Shown: positions 55,201-64,000 of the stretch, piece by piece | How the letters are laid out: each line of letters begins with the position of its first letter | Position numbering within the stretch: position 1 is the stretch's first letter | From: Gluconobacter cerevisiae | GTDB taxonomy: Bacteria > Pseudomonadota > Alphaproteobacteria > Acetobacterales > Acetobacteraceae | Assembly (NCBI RefSeq): GCF_015244675.1 | Contig: NZ_JABCQO010000004.1 | Span: forward strand, 62,001-126,000 | Direction: 5' to 3' | DNA: 64,000 bases | Position numbers and translations under genes: made by a program | Notes under the pieces: model-generated | Database searches by the model: none | What the model was told of the DNA's origin: nothing | The model's input: the letters and a program-made list of their open reading frames with translations, nothing else

Positions 55201-58200
55201 GTGAATCCGTCCCGCCTGTTCATCGAGCGCCCGGTTGCCACCAGCCTTCTGATGTTCGCCATCCTGCTGAGCGGCCTGCTCGGCTACCACTTTCTGGCCG
55301 TCTCAGCGCTGCCGCAGGTCGAATATCCGACGATCACGGTCTCAACGTTCTATCCGGGTGCCGGGCCGGACGTCATGAGCACGTCCGTCACCGCGCCTCT
55401 GGAAACCCAGCTCGGCCAGATGGCCGGACTGGACCAGATGACGTCCCAGTCTTCGGGAGGCGCTTCGGTTCTGACGCTGCGTTTTGGGCTGGACATGTCG
55501 ATGGATGTGGCCGAGCAGGAAGTGCAGGCCGCAATCAACAACGCCACATCCCTGCTACCCAGCGATCTGCCCGCCCCTCCAATTTATGCGAAGGTCAATC
55601 CGGCAGACACCCCCGTCCTGACGCTGGGCATCACGTCAAAAACCCTGCCGCTTCCTGAGGTCGAAGATTACGTCAACACGCGGCTTGAACAGAAGATCAG
55701 CCAGATTTCCGGCGTCGGTCTTGTCACGCTATCAGGCGGCAACCGCAAAGCGTACCGGATTCAGGTCAACATTCCGAAATTGACGTCTTACGGCATCGCG
55801 ATCGACACGCTGCGCACCATCATCAGCACGGTGAACGTCAATTCCCCGACCGGCACGTTCGACGGCCCCAAGCGCTCCACCTCTCTGCGCATCGATGGCC
55901 AGATCCAGTCCGTCGAACAGCTCATGAATCAGGTGATCGCGTATCAGAACAACGGCCCGATACGCGTGCGCGACATTGCGACGGTGGTTGAAGGGGCGGA
56001 GAACGCACAGCTTGCCGCCTGGGCCAACCGCACGCCTGCGCTGATTCTGAACGTGCAGCGTCAGCCCGGCGCGAACGTCATCGGCGTCGTGGACAACGTG
56101 CTGCGGGTCCTGCCGCAGCTCAAGCTCGATCTGCCGCCGGGCATTGATGTCACCCCGCTGACCGACCGCACCACCACCATCCGCGCTTCGGTCAATGACG
56201 TGGAATACGAACTGGCGCTCGCGATGCTTCTCGTCGTGGGCGTGATCTTCGTGTTCCTGCGGAATATCCCGGCGACGATTATTCCCAGCCTGTCCGTTCC
56301 GCTATCGCTGATCGGGACGCTGGCAGCGATGTATCTACTGGGCTTCTCGCTCGACAATCTGTCACTGATGTCCCTGACGATTGCGACCGGCTTCGTTGTC
56401 GACGACGCCATCGTCGTGATCGAGAACATCGCCCGTTACGTCGAGGCTGGTGAAGACCGCTACACCGCTGCGCTCAAAGGCGCGGGGGAGATCGGCTTCA
56501 CCATCATCTCGCTGACGGTTTCGCTGATCGCCGTGCTGATCCCCCTGCTGTTCATGAAGGACGTCGTCGGGCGTCTGTTCCATGAATTCGCGATGACGCT
56601 CTCCATCACCATCATCATTTCCGCTGTCGTCGCCCTGACGCTGGTGCCGATGATGTGCGCGCGCCTGCTGTCCGACACGCATGCGCCATCCACGAAAAAC
56701 ACAGTCTGGAGCCGCCTGTCCAATCGCACCGAGCGCGGCATCAACGCCCTGATCGCGGGTTACGGGCGCTGGCTCGATGTCGTGCTGCGCTTTCGTGTCA
56801 CGACCCTTCTGGTCACGCTCGGCACGATCGTCCTGACCGGTGTTCTGGCGTGGACCATTCCCAAGGGCTTTTTCCCGACACAGGATACCGGCGTCATTCA
56901 GGGCATCTCCGTGATGTCGCAGGCCATTTCTTTCGAGGGCATGAAGGACCGTCAGGCCGCTCTTGGAGACGTGATCCTGAAAGACCCCGACGTCGCCAGC
57001 ATTTCGTCTTTCGTGGGCATCGACGGCCAGAACATGACGTTGAATGTCGGGCGCTTCCTGATCAACCTCAAGCCGCGTGAGCAGCGCACGTCCAGCCTTG
57101 AGGCAATCATGCGTCGTCTCTCCTCCACCGGAGATCAGGTGATCGGGGCACAGCTTTACGTCCAGCCGATTCAGGATCTGTCTCTGGATTCCTCGATTTC
57201 TGCCACGCAGTACCAGTTCATGCTGGAAAACCCGGATTACGACACCTTCAAGACCTGGGTACCGAAATTCGTGGAGGCTCTGCGCAAGGAGCCGTCACTG
57301 ACTGATGTAACGTCCGATCTTCAGGCCGAGGGTCTGGTCGCACAGCTTTCGCTCGACCGTCCGACCGGTGCGCGATACTCCATCACGCCGCAGACGGTCG
57401 ATAATCTGCTGTATGACAGCTATGGCCAGCGTCAGATCACGACGATCTACACGCAGTCTAACCAGTATCGCGTCATTCTGGAAGCCGACCCCAAACTCCA
57501 GACTGATCTCACGTCCCTGAGCCAGCTTTACCTGCCGGGCATTTCTTCGCAGGCCGGTGGCAGCACGTCCGGCCCGACGCGCCAGCCGACATCGGGGCTC
57601 GTACCGCTGTCTCAGGTGACGACGATGACGCATGTCCTTGCCCCGCTGCTCATCAGCCATTTCGGCCAGTTCCCGGCCACGACCGTGTCGTTCAACGTGG
57701 CCAGCGGCTATTCGCTGGGCGCTGCGACCAACGCCATCGAGCGCGCAGAAAAGCAGATCGGTCTGCCACGGGAGTTCCAGACCGCCTTCCAGGGCACGGC
57801 GGCAGCGTTCCGTTCCTCGCTGTCCAACGAGGTCTGGCTGGTCATGGCGGCTGTGGTTGCGGTCTATATTGTGCTGGGCATTCTCTATGAGAGCTATATC
57901 CACCCGATCACGATCCTTTCCACCCTGCCATCCGCCGCCATCGGTGCGCTGATCGGGCTTTATCTGTTCGGGATGGATCTCGACATCATGGGCATCATCG
58001 GCATCGTGCTGCTGATCGGCATCGTGAAAAAGAACGCCATCATGATGATCGACTTCGCGCTCGAAGCCGAGCGTCTGGAAGGTCATACGCCACTTGAATC
58101 CATCAAGCAGGCGGCGATGCTCCGCTTCCGTCCGATCCTGATGACCACGCTGGCCGCCCTGTTCGGCGCCCTGCCCCTGCTGATCGGCACGGGTGTGGGC

Positions 58201-58401
58201 TCCGAACTGCGCCGTCCGCTGGGTGTGGCCATCGTTTTCGGCCTGATGATGTCCCAGCTTCTAACCCTGTTCACCACGCCCGTCATCTATCTGTTCATGG
58301 ATGAACTGGGGACGAAAACACGCGCCTTCATACAGCGTCACCGCCGACATAGCCCGCCGTCGCAGCCCCAGACTCCAAGCCCCAATACAGGCGCTCCGTG
58401 A
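55201..58401 (+). CDS. mdtB: RND multidrug efflux permease, MdtB type
   Basis: This 1066-residue inner-membrane proton/drug antiporter has 12 helices in two repeats with large periplasmic porter loops. It opens NPSRLFIERPVATSLLMFAI and the proton-relay helix 4 reads GFVVDDAIVVIENIARY (paired Asp). GIVKKNAIMMIDFALEAER marks the second repeat. In E. coli MdtB and MdtC form a B2C heterotrimer, and the tandem here implies the same. The start is GTG, and its stop overlaps the mdtC GTG. Confidence 0.93.
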   Translation: MNPSRLFIERPVATSLLMFAILLSGLLGYHFLAVSALPQVEYPTITVSTFYPGAGPDVMSTSVTAPLETQLGQMAGLDQMTSQSSGGASVLTLRFGLDMSMDVAEQEVQAAINNATSLLPSDLPAPPIYAKVNPADTPVLTLGITSKTLPLPEVEDYVNTRLEQKISQISGVGLVTLSGGNRKAYRIQVNIPKLTSYGIAIDTLRTIISTVNVNSPTGTFDGPKRSTSLRIDGQIQSVEQLMNQVIAYQNNGPIRVRDIATVVEGAENAQLAAWANRTPALILNVQRQPGANVIGVVDNVLRVLPQLKLDLPPGIDVTPLTDRTTTIRASVNDVEYELALAMLLVVGVIFVFLRNIPATIIPSLSVPLSLIGTLAAMYLLGFSLDNLSLMSLTIATGFVVDDAIVVIENIARYVEAGEDRYTAALKGAGEIGFTIISLTVSLIAVLIPLLFMKDVVGRLFHEFAMTLSITIIISAVVALTLVPMMCARLLSDTHAPSTKNTVWSRLSNRTERGINALIAGYGRWLDVVLRFRVTTLLVTLGTIVLTGVLAWTIPKGFFPTQDTGVIQGISVMSQAISFEGMKDRQAALGDVILKDPDVASISSFVGIDGQNMTLNVGRFLINLKPREQRTSSLEAIMRRLSSTGDQVIGAQLYVQPIQDLSLDSSISATQYQFMLENPDYDTFKTWVPKFVEALRKEPSLTDVTSDLQAEGLVAQLSLDRPTGARYSITPQTVDNLLYDSYGQRQITTIYTQSNQYRVILEADPKLQTDLTSLSQLYLPGISSQAGGSTSGPTRQPTSGLVPLSQVTTMTHVLAPLLISHFGQFPATTVSFNVASGYSLGAATNAIERAEKQIGLPREFQTAFQGTAAAFRSSLSNEVWLVMAAVVAVYIVLGILYESYIHPITILSTLPSAAIGALIGLYLFGMDLDIMGIIGIVLLIGIVKKNAIMMIDFALEAERLEGHTPLESIKQAAMLRFRPILMTTLAALFGALPLLIGTGVGSELRRPLGVAIVFGLMMSQLLTLFTTPVIYLFMDELGTKTRAFIQRHRRHSPPSQPQTPSPNTGAP

Positions 58402-61400
58402 ATCTGGTTCGCCTCTTTGTCCTGAGGCCCGTTGGCACGACGCTGCTGGCGGTCGCTCTCGTGATCGGCGGCGTTATGGGCTATTTCGCCCTGCCCGTCG
58501 CCGATCTGCCGGACGTGGACTTTCCGGTCATCATGGTGACCGCAAACCAGCCCGGCGGCTCCCCCTCCGAAATCGCGAGCACGATCGCAGGGCCTCTGGA
58601 GCGACATCTGGGGGCGATTTCCGGCGTCACGGAAATGACCTCGGAATCCATGGTCAACCAGACGCGCATCACCCTTCAGTTCGACCTGTCGCGCGACATC
58701 AACGGCGCTGCGCGTGACGTGGAAGCCGCTTTGCAGGGCGCGCGGCAGGATCTGCCCACCAGTCTGCGCAGCAACCCGACCTATATGAAGGCGAACTCCA
58801 ACGGCCCGCCCATCCTCGCTTTGACGCTATCGTCCAGCACCCGAACGCCGCAGGAACTTTACGATTTCGCAAGCAATATCCTCATCCCGCAGCTCAGCCA
58901 GATCCAGGGCGTCGGTGATGTAGAAATCCGTGGAGCGTCCCTTCCGGCCGTGCGTGTTGAAATCAATCCGCTGCGCCTGTTCCATTACGGGATCGGTTTC
59001 GAGGATCTGCGCGCCGCCCTCGCCTCCGCCAATGCTCATACGCCCAAGGGTTTTCTGGACGCCAATGGCGAGCGCATGATGCTCTCCACCAACGATCAGG
59101 CGACGGATGCGGAGGAGTATCGTGATCTGGTCATTGCCTATCGCAACAACCAGCCCGTCCGCCTGACGGATCTGGCGGACGTCAGGAACAGCGTCGAAGA
59201 TCTCCGGCAGGCGGGGTATCTGAACGGGAACGCCGCCATTATCTGCACCGTCTTCTCGCAGGGTGGCGCAAACGTCATCAAGACGATCGACGGCATCCGC
59301 AGCCGCCTGCCAGCCCTTCAGTCCGCCTTGCCCGGCAATACCAATATTTCGATCCTGATCGACCGTTCCAAGACAATCCGCGCCTCGCTAGACGATACGA
59401 AACAGACCCTCGTCATCGCCGTCGTGCTCGTGGTGGTTGTCGTTCTGCTGTTCCTGCGCAGTCTGTCCGCCATCATGGTTCCAGCCATCGTGGTTCCAGT
59501 TTCGATCGTGGGAACCTTCGGGGTCATGGCTTTGATGGGATACCAGCTCGACAACATGTCGCTGATGGCCCTGACGATTTCGACGGGCTTCGTGGTCGAT
59601 GATGCCATCGTCGTTCTGGAAAACATCGCCCGCTACATGGAGATGGGCTACGACCGACAGGATGCCGCTATCAGAGGCACGACCGAGGTCGCGTTCACGG
59701 TCGTTTCGATCACGGTTTCGCTGATCGTAGTGTTTGCGCCAATCATGCTCATGGGCGGGATCGCGGGGCGGCTGTTCCATGAGTTCGCGATGACCATGGT
59801 CATCACACTCTGCATTTCGCTGCTTCTGTCCCTGACGCTGACGCCCATGATCAGCGCCCAGCTCCTGACCCACACGGACGATAACGGTCCGGGTCTGTGG
59901 AAGAAGATCGGCCGTTTCCTCGAACGTATGATCAGCGCCATCACGTCGGGTTACGGAAAATCGCTGGACTGGGCTCTGGGGCATCAGTTCCTGATCGCGA
60001 TGTCCCTGCCCGCCACACTGGTGTTGGCAGGTGTTTTGTATGTGAAAATGCCTAAGGGTTTCTTTCCTTCCGAAGACACCGGACAGATCATGGGACGACT
60101 GGTGGCCGATCAGTCGATCTCGTTTCAGGCGCTTCAGAAAATCGTGGTCAAAGCCATGAAGAGCGTCGCGTCCGACCGGGATGTCGTTGGCGTTATGGGG
60201 GGTGTCGGCGGGCGTTCGGCCAACTCGGCGAACATGTTCATTGCACTCAAGCCCAAATCCGAGCGGACGGACGATCTCGCAACCACCATCCAGCGTCTGA
60301 CGCGCAGGTTCTCCCATATTCCCGGCGCGCAACTCCGCCTGATGGCCCCCGGCAGCGTCCGAACGGGCGCACGACCCGGGGACGCCGCCTATCAGTATTC
60401 GCTTGAGGGGCCTTCCGCCGAAGACCTGTTCGAATGGACCCCCAAGATCGTGGCCGCGCTTTCCAAACTGCCGGAACTCATGGACGTGACATCGGACGTG
60501 GAACAGGGCGGTCAGGGGATCAACATCGCCATCAACCGTGACACGGAAGCCCGCTATTCCGTCACGCCGCAGCTCATTTCCAACACGCTCTATGACGCGT
60601 TCGGCCAGCGCGCGGCGTCCATTATTTATGGCAATCTCAACCAGTACCGCGTCATCATGGAAGCCGCGCCCCGCTACTGGCAGGACCCGTCGATGCTGCA
60701 ACAGATGTGGATCAGCACCTCCGGCGGGACAGCGGCAGGCGGTACGGCGTCGAACAATATCCGCGCCCGCGCCACAACGGCTGTCACGACCCTGTCGCAG
60801 AGTGAGCAGTCCTATCAGAACTCCGTCGCCAACGCGCTGGCAGGCGGAAAATCAGCGTCAAGCGGCGCAGCGGTTGCAACGAGCATGGCTACCATGGTGC
60901 CCCTGTCCGTTCTCTCACGCCAGCGCAACACCAATACAGCCCTGGCCGTCAGCCATGAAGGACAATCCGTCGCAACGACCGTGTCCTTCAACCTTGCGCC
61001 CGGCGTCTCGCTCGGTCCTGCTGTGGATGCCGTGCAGGCTGCCATGGTGAAGCTGCATGTTCCGTCAGACATTCATGGTGGGTTTGCAGGCAATGCGGCG
61101 GCTTTCCAGAAGTCTGCTGGGAGTGAGGTTTTGCTGATTCTTGCCGCACTCGCAGCCGTCTATATTGTGCTGGGTATCCTGTATGAAAGCCTGATCCATC
61201 CTTTGACGATCCTTTCGACGCTGCCATCCGCAGGCGTCGGCGCCATTCTGGCTCTTCAGGTCTGTGGTGAGGAATTCTCCCTCATGGCCATGATCGGCGT
61301 CATCCTGCTGATCGGCATCGTCAAGAAAAACGCCATCATGCTGATCGACTTCGCCCTCGTGGCACAGCGTGAAGGGCTGTCGGCCAGAGAGGCCATCCGT

Positions 61401-61676
61401 CAGGCCAGCCATCTGCGTTTCCGTCCCATCCTCATGACGTCTCTGGCGGCGGCTTTCGGTGCCGTGCCCCTCATCATCGGCAACGGATATGGCTGCGAAC
61501 TCCGCCGACCTCTGGGAATCGCCATTCTCGGCGGCCTCGTGGTCAGCCAGTTGCTGACGCTCTACAGCACGCCCGTCATTTTCCTGTATCTCGACCGGTT
61601 CGGACGCGCCATGGGCCGTCTACGCGCCCATATCGCCTCCTTTTTCCATCTCTCAGCCCGGGGAACACAGTCCTGA
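58398..61676 (+). CDS. mdtC: RND multidrug efflux permease, MdtC type
   Basis: This 1092-residue partner of MdtB opens NLVRLFVLRPVGTTLLAVAL and has GFVVDDAIVVLENIARYMEM in helix 4 and GIVKKNAIMLIDFALVAQRE in helix 10-11. It is about 67 residues longer than E. coli MdtC. Most of the excess is a Gly/Ala/Ser/Thr-rich insertion at residues ~775-832, between WIST and MVPLSVL, where E. coli has only a short loop. GTG start overlaps the mdtB stop. Confidence 0.93.
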   Translation: MNLVRLFVLRPVGTTLLAVALVIGGVMGYFALPVADLPDVDFPVIMVTANQPGGSPSEIASTIAGPLERHLGAISGVTEMTSESMVNQTRITLQFDLSRDINGAARDVEAALQGARQDLPTSLRSNPTYMKANSNGPPILALTLSSSTRTPQELYDFASNILIPQLSQIQGVGDVEIRGASLPAVRVEINPLRLFHYGIGFEDLRAALASANAHTPKGFLDANGERMMLSTNDQATDAEEYRDLVIAYRNNQPVRLTDLADVRNSVEDLRQAGYLNGNAAIICTVFSQGGANVIKTIDGIRSRLPALQSALPGNTNISILIDRSKTIRASLDDTKQTLVIAVVLVVVVVLLFLRSLSAIMVPAIVVPVSIVGTFGVMALMGYQLDNMSLMALTISTGFVVDDAIVVLENIARYMEMGYDRQDAAIRGTTEVAFTVVSITVSLIVVFAPIMLMGGIAGRLFHEFAMTMVITLCISLLLSLTLTPMISAQLLTHTDDNGPGLWKKIGRFLERMISAITSGYGKSLDWALGHQFLIAMSLPATLVLAGVLYVKMPKGFFPSEDTGQIMGRLVADQSISFQALQKIVVKAMKSVASDRDVVGVMGGVGGRSANSANMFIALKPKSERTDDLATTIQRLTRRFSHIPGAQLRLMAPGSVRTGARPGDAAYQYSLEGPSAEDLFEWTPKIVAALSKLPELMDVTSDVEQGGQGINIAINRDTEARYSVTPQLISNTLYDAFGQRAASIIYGNLNQYRVIMEAAPRYWQDPSMLQQMWISTSGGTAAGGTASNNIRARATTAVTTLSQSEQSYQNSVANALAGGKSASSGAAVATSMATMVPLSVLSRQRNTNTALAVSHEGQSVATTVSFNLAPGVSLGPAVDAVQAAMVKLHVPSDIHGGFAGNAAAFQKSAGSEVLLILAALAAVYIVLGILYESLIHPLTILSTLPSAGVGAILALQVCGEEFSLMAMIGVILLIGIVKKNAIMLIDFALVAQREGLSAREAIRQASHLRFRPILMTSLAAAFGAVPLIIGNGYGCELRRPLGIAILGGLVVSQLLTLYSTPVIFLYLDRFGRAMGRLRAHIASFFHLSARGTQS

Positions 61677-63220
61677 TGCCCGCCCTCCGTAAATCCACCC
61701 TGCGCACTGCCCTGCTGGGGGCGTCGACCCTGCCTTTCCTGAGCGGCTGTATCGGCGGCATGGTCGGGCCGAACTATCATCGTCCGAAAGCCATCATCTC
61801 CGCCAAGTTCAAGGAAGCACCTCCGCCGCCGGGCTGGCAGATGGCTGCCCCCGATCTTGCGAAAATGCCCAAAGGAGACTGGTGGACGATCTTCAACGAT
61901 CCCGTTCTCAACGACCTTGAAGAACGCGTGGCCACGTCCAACCAGAGCCTGAAAGAATATGAAGCGCAGTACCGCAAGGCGGCCGCGACGATTGATTCGA
62001 TCCGCGCGCAGCTTTTCCCGACGCTGAGCGGCAAATTCAGCTTCAACCGCAACTCACAGGGCGGCAGCACGTCGAATGCCAGCAACGGTATTCCCTACAC
62101 GTCCAGCCAGTCCTACACATCCAACACATGGACCACCGGACCGTCCGCAAGCTGGACCGTAGACGTCTGGGGCATGATCCGCCGACAGGTTCAGCAGCAG
62201 GTTGCCGCCACACAGGCCGACGCCGCACTCGTTGCGAACATGCGACTGTCCTATCAGCTCCAGCTCGCGCAGGATTACTTTGATCTGCGCTATCAGGACA
62301 GTCTGATTGCGCTTTATGCTCGCAATGTGGAGCTGTATCGCCACAATCTGGAAATTCTCCAGAACCAGCTTGATGCCGGCGTCGCAGATCCGACGAGCGT
62401 CCTTCAGGCCCGCTACCTGCTGCAATCGACGCAGGCCAACCTGTCCAACGCCCATATTGCCCGCGCGCAGTACGAACACGCGATTGCGATGCTGACAGGC
62501 CGCGCTCCTGTGGAACTCACTCTGGCGGCATCGCCCCTGCCCGATACTATCCCAGCCGCCCCCGTCGCCGTACCCTCCATGTTGCTTCAGCGCCGTCCGG
62601 ACGTGGCGCAGGCCGAGCGCAACATGGAAGCCTATAATGCGGAAATCGGGTATGAGATCGGTGCTTTTTTCCCGCAAGTGACCCTCTCCGCGTCTTACGG
62701 CTATAGCGGCAATCCTCTTGAACAGCTGATCCAGGCCGCTACCCGCACTTGGAGCCTCGGCGCAGCGGCGAGCGAAACCATCTTCCAGGGCGGCGCGCGT
62801 TCCGCTGCGGTACGCAGTGCAGAAGCCGATTACGACAATGCCGTGGCCACCTACCGCCAGACGGTTCTCGCAGCCCTTCAGGACACCGAAGATCAGATGT
62901 CCGGCCTGCGCTATCTCGATCAACAGCTTGCCTTGCAGAATGCTGCCGTGAAAACCGCCGAAAGCGCCGTTCAGGTGTCCATGAACGAGTATCTCGCCGG
63001 AACGCAGATTTACACGACGGTCATCACCGCCGAACAGAACGCCCTTCAGTATCAGGAAACCCAGCTCAGCGTGCGGCAGCAGCAGTTTCTTGCCGAGGTC
63101 AAGCTCATGACGGATCTGGGCGGAGGCTGGACGACGCAACAGCTTCCAAGCAAAAACTCGCTTCAGACGGACAATCCGTTCCTGCCCTCCTTCATCCAGA
63201 GGGACAAGAACGGGAACTGA
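61676..63220 (+). CDS. Outer-membrane efflux channel lipoprotein (NodT/OprM family)
   Basis: This 514-residue TolC-like channel has a lipoprotein signal ending LPFLSGC, so it is acylated. Two OEP repeats follow: NQSLKEYEAQYRKAAATIDS with the porin-loop region, and RRPDVAQAERNMEAYNAEIG with QVTLSASYGYSGNPLEQLI. It completes the pump with MdtABC and starts at the mdtC stop. A Ser/Thr/Asn-rich loop near residues 120-155 probably faces outward. Confidence 0.93.
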   Translation: MPALRKSTLRTALLGASTLPFLSGCIGGMVGPNYHRPKAIISAKFKEAPPPPGWQMAAPDLAKMPKGDWWTIFNDPVLNDLEERVATSNQSLKEYEAQYRKAAATIDSIRAQLFPTLSGKFSFNRNSQGGSTSNASNGIPYTSSQSYTSNTWTTGPSASWTVDVWGMIRRQVQQQVAATQADAALVANMRLSYQLQLAQDYFDLRYQDSLIALYARNVELYRHNLEILQNQLDAGVADPTSVLQARYLLQSTQANLSNAHIARAQYEHAIAMLTGRAPVELTLAASPLPDTIPAAPVAVPSMLLQRRPDVAQAERNMEAYNAEIGYEIGAFFPQVTLSASYGYSGNPLEQLIQAATRTWSLGAAASETIFQGGARSAAVRSAEADYDNAVATYRQTVLAALQDTEDQMSGLRYLDQQLALQNAAVKTAESAVQVSMNEYLAGTQIYTTVITAEQNALQYQETQLSVRQQQFLAEVKLMTDLGGGWTTQQLPSKNSLQTDNPFLPSFIQRDKNGN

Positions 63221-63227
63221 AGACCAT

Positions 63228-63262
63228 AAAAAAGGGCGGGGCCATTGGCACCCGCCCTTTTC
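63228..63262. terminator. Terminator of the efflux operon
   Basis: AAAAGGGCGGG (63230-63240) pairs with CCCGCCCTTTT (63251-63261) around a ten-base loop, flanked by A and T runs. It can also end the convergent DUF1328 gene on the minus strand. Confidence 0.9.
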
Positions 63263-63284
63263 GTATCAGCCTTGTATCAGGCGA

Positions 63285-63455
63285 TCAGAGTGCGTGCAGT
63301 CCCGCAACACCTGCGAGAATGGCCAACACTGCCAGAACCAGGAAGATAATGAAAAACAGCTTGGCAATGCCTGCTGTAGCGGCAGAGATGCCTGAAAAGC
63401 CGAAAACACCGGCAATGATGGAAATAATGAAGAAAACAATCGCATAGTGCAGCAT
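63285..63455 (-). CDS. DUF1328 small membrane protein
   Basis: This 56-residue protein has two hydrophobic helices: [20 protein letters not shown], then [18 protein letters not shown] and a VAGLHAL end. The pattern is that of DUF1328/YtjA proteins, which are stress-associated and of unknown function. AAGGGACC lies before the ATG. Its small size makes it easy to overlook. Confidence 0.88.
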   Translation of the reverse strand: MLHYAIVFFIISIIAGVFGFSGISAATAGIAKLFFIIFLVLAVLAILAGVAGLHAL

Positions 63456-63516
63456 GACGGTGGTCCCTTGGACAAGAGTTCGTGGTCATGTCGTAACGTC
63501 ACGCAGCTGCGGAAGT

Positions 63517-63735
63517 TTAATTTTTCCTTACAAGACGTTTTCCTAACAAAAAACCTACAAAAGATGCTGCCAGAAGCCAGAACAGCGGCTGATCCACCAT
63601 CAGATCACTGACAAGTGCTTCCGTTTCTCTTGCCGCCCGAGAGAGTTTTGTTCCCAGAATGCCTTTCCCGGAACACCCATCGGCATCCTCCCGCAAACAT
63701 TCCAGACTGGCGTCCATAGGTCTTTCTCCTGACAT
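63517..63735 (-). CDS. Small C-tail-anchored protein, DUF883/ElaB-like end
   Basis: This 72-residue protein has a polar N-terminal half (LECLREDADGCSGKG, with two cysteines) and a helix (LSRAARETEALVSDLM). It ends with DQPLFWLLAASFVGFLLGKR and a basic tail. The C-terminal pattern is that of ElaB/YqjD-type ribosome-associated membrane proteins and of the gene at 53234. GGGAGAA precedes the ATG. It lies between DUF1328 and a terminator, possibly co-transcribed with DUF1328. Confidence 0.68.
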   Translation of the reverse strand: MSGERPMDASLECLREDADGCSGKGILGTKLSRAARETEALVSDLMVDQPLFWLLAASFVGFLLGKRLVRKN

Positions 63736-63753
63736 GACATTCTCCCAACGCAG

Positions 63754-63785
63754 AAAAGGCAGCCCGGTAGCGGACTGCCTTTTTC
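63754..63785 (-). terminator. Terminator after the gene entering from the right edge
   Basis: AAAAGGCAG (63754-63762) pairs with CTGCCTTTT (63775-63783), with an inner CCG/CGG stem. On the minus strand a short U run follows. Confidence 0.8.
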
Positions 63786-63833
63786 TTTATATCGTCAGAG
63801 CGACGAATGAATGCCTTAAATCAGGGCGTCCAC

Positions 63834-64000
63834 TCAGTGGCCGACAGCAGGAGCGTCCTCGCCCCGGCGTGCAGCTTCTTCATTGTAGCGCTGCGCTTCG
63901 GGGGAAATGGTCAGAGCCATCGTCATTCCGGCGGACAGCAGATAGATCGCTGCAAACGTCCAGATCACATACTGCATGCCCGGTCCAAAAACCGCCTCAC
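63834..64000 (-). CDS. C-terminal end of a probable membrane transporter
   Basis: On the minus strand the last 54 codons of a gene enter from the right edge. They encode one membrane helix (MQYVIWTFAAIYLLSAGMTM) and a polar tail (ISPEAQRYNEEAARRGEDAP). This looks like the final helix of a 12-helix transporter, perhaps of the major facilitator superfamily, but the fragment is too short to name. Confidence 0.55.
   Translation of the reverse strand, partial: EAVFGPGMQYVIWTFAAIYLLSAGMTMALTISPEAQRYNEEAARRGEDAPAVGH

Noticed and set aside
63266-63502. Frames of 70 and 78 codons on the minus strand
   Set aside because: They overlap the DUF1328 gene in other frames and give Ser/Cys/Leu-rich products without family features.

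Overview
The window looks like a stretch of core chromosome from an alphaproteobacterium, most likely an acetic acid bacterium (Acetobacteraceae, Gluconobacter-like). The support is: GC-rich coding DNA with frequent GTG starts; a CcrM-type GANTC methyltransferase; the order envC-like, ctpA, divergent polysaccharide deacetylase, rppH; a dnaG-rpoD pair; a MoxR/DUF58/BatA-DUF4159 cluster; and promoters resembling those of the alphaproteobacterial general stress sigma factor EcfG. The genus is inference from general protein likeness. I see no rRNA, tRNA, CRISPR array, prophage or insertion sequence. No gene-free stretch exceeds 300 bases.

Layout. 1-4826, minus strand: pepA, holC, a Rieske oxygenase, an aldo-keto reductase, and a membrane-protein gene cut by the window edge that carries an early in-frame stop. 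4918-14837, plus strand: an exported protein, cysQ, sua5, a coiled-coil membrane protein, then the tightly packed envelope block lptF-lptG-lptD-surA-rsmA. 14847-24478, mostly minus: cfa, the ribosomal operon rpsF-rpsR-rplI, dnaG-rpoD-acetyltransferase, a cation efflux protein and a YqeY protein, with one small glycine-rich exported protein on plus. 24603-31574: carA-carB, a small XRE regulator on minus, greA-ilvA. 31578-32998, minus: DUF1330, msrB-upp. 33162-39541, plus: a CsbD stress protein, gpmI, envC-like, ctpA, deacetylase, rppH. 39499-43103, minus: a lipid A-type ABC exporter, and a DUF1285 gene coupled to a CCA/poly(A) nucleotidyltransferase. 43178-50598, plus: moxR-DUF58-BatA/DUF4159-vWA-like, then an ankyrin protein. 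50671-53524, minus: rnhB-ccrM, a GYF_2 membrane protein and a CsbD-like membrane protein. 53798-63220, plus: a complete MdtABC-type RND pump with its outer-membrane channel. 63285-64000, minus: two tiny membrane proteins and the tail of a probable transporter.

How the genes work together. Much of the window serves the envelope: LPS export and insertion (lptF/G/D), outer-membrane folding (surA), phospholipid cyclopropanation (cfa), lipid flipping (the ABC exporter), cell-wall hydrolysis control (envC-like, ctpA, deacetylase) and drug efflux (mdt genes). The rest is information processing (rpoD, dnaG, holC, greA, rppH, rsmA, ribosomal proteins, ccrM, rnhB) and primary metabolism (carAB, ilvA, gpmI, upp, cysQ).

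The observation I rate highest is carA. It encodes a full-length CarA behind a 78-residue N-terminal extension that looks like a DNA-binding helix-turn-helix. Two near-identical operator-like dyads lie just upstream of it. Together they suggest an enzyme that may regulate its own operon. Other notable sites are an intrinsic terminator that contains the ribosome binding site of the next gene (53158-53191), EcfG-like promoters before both csbD-type genes, tandem dyads and a 39-codon ORF beside the XRE gene, and a roughly 55-residue insertion in MdtC.
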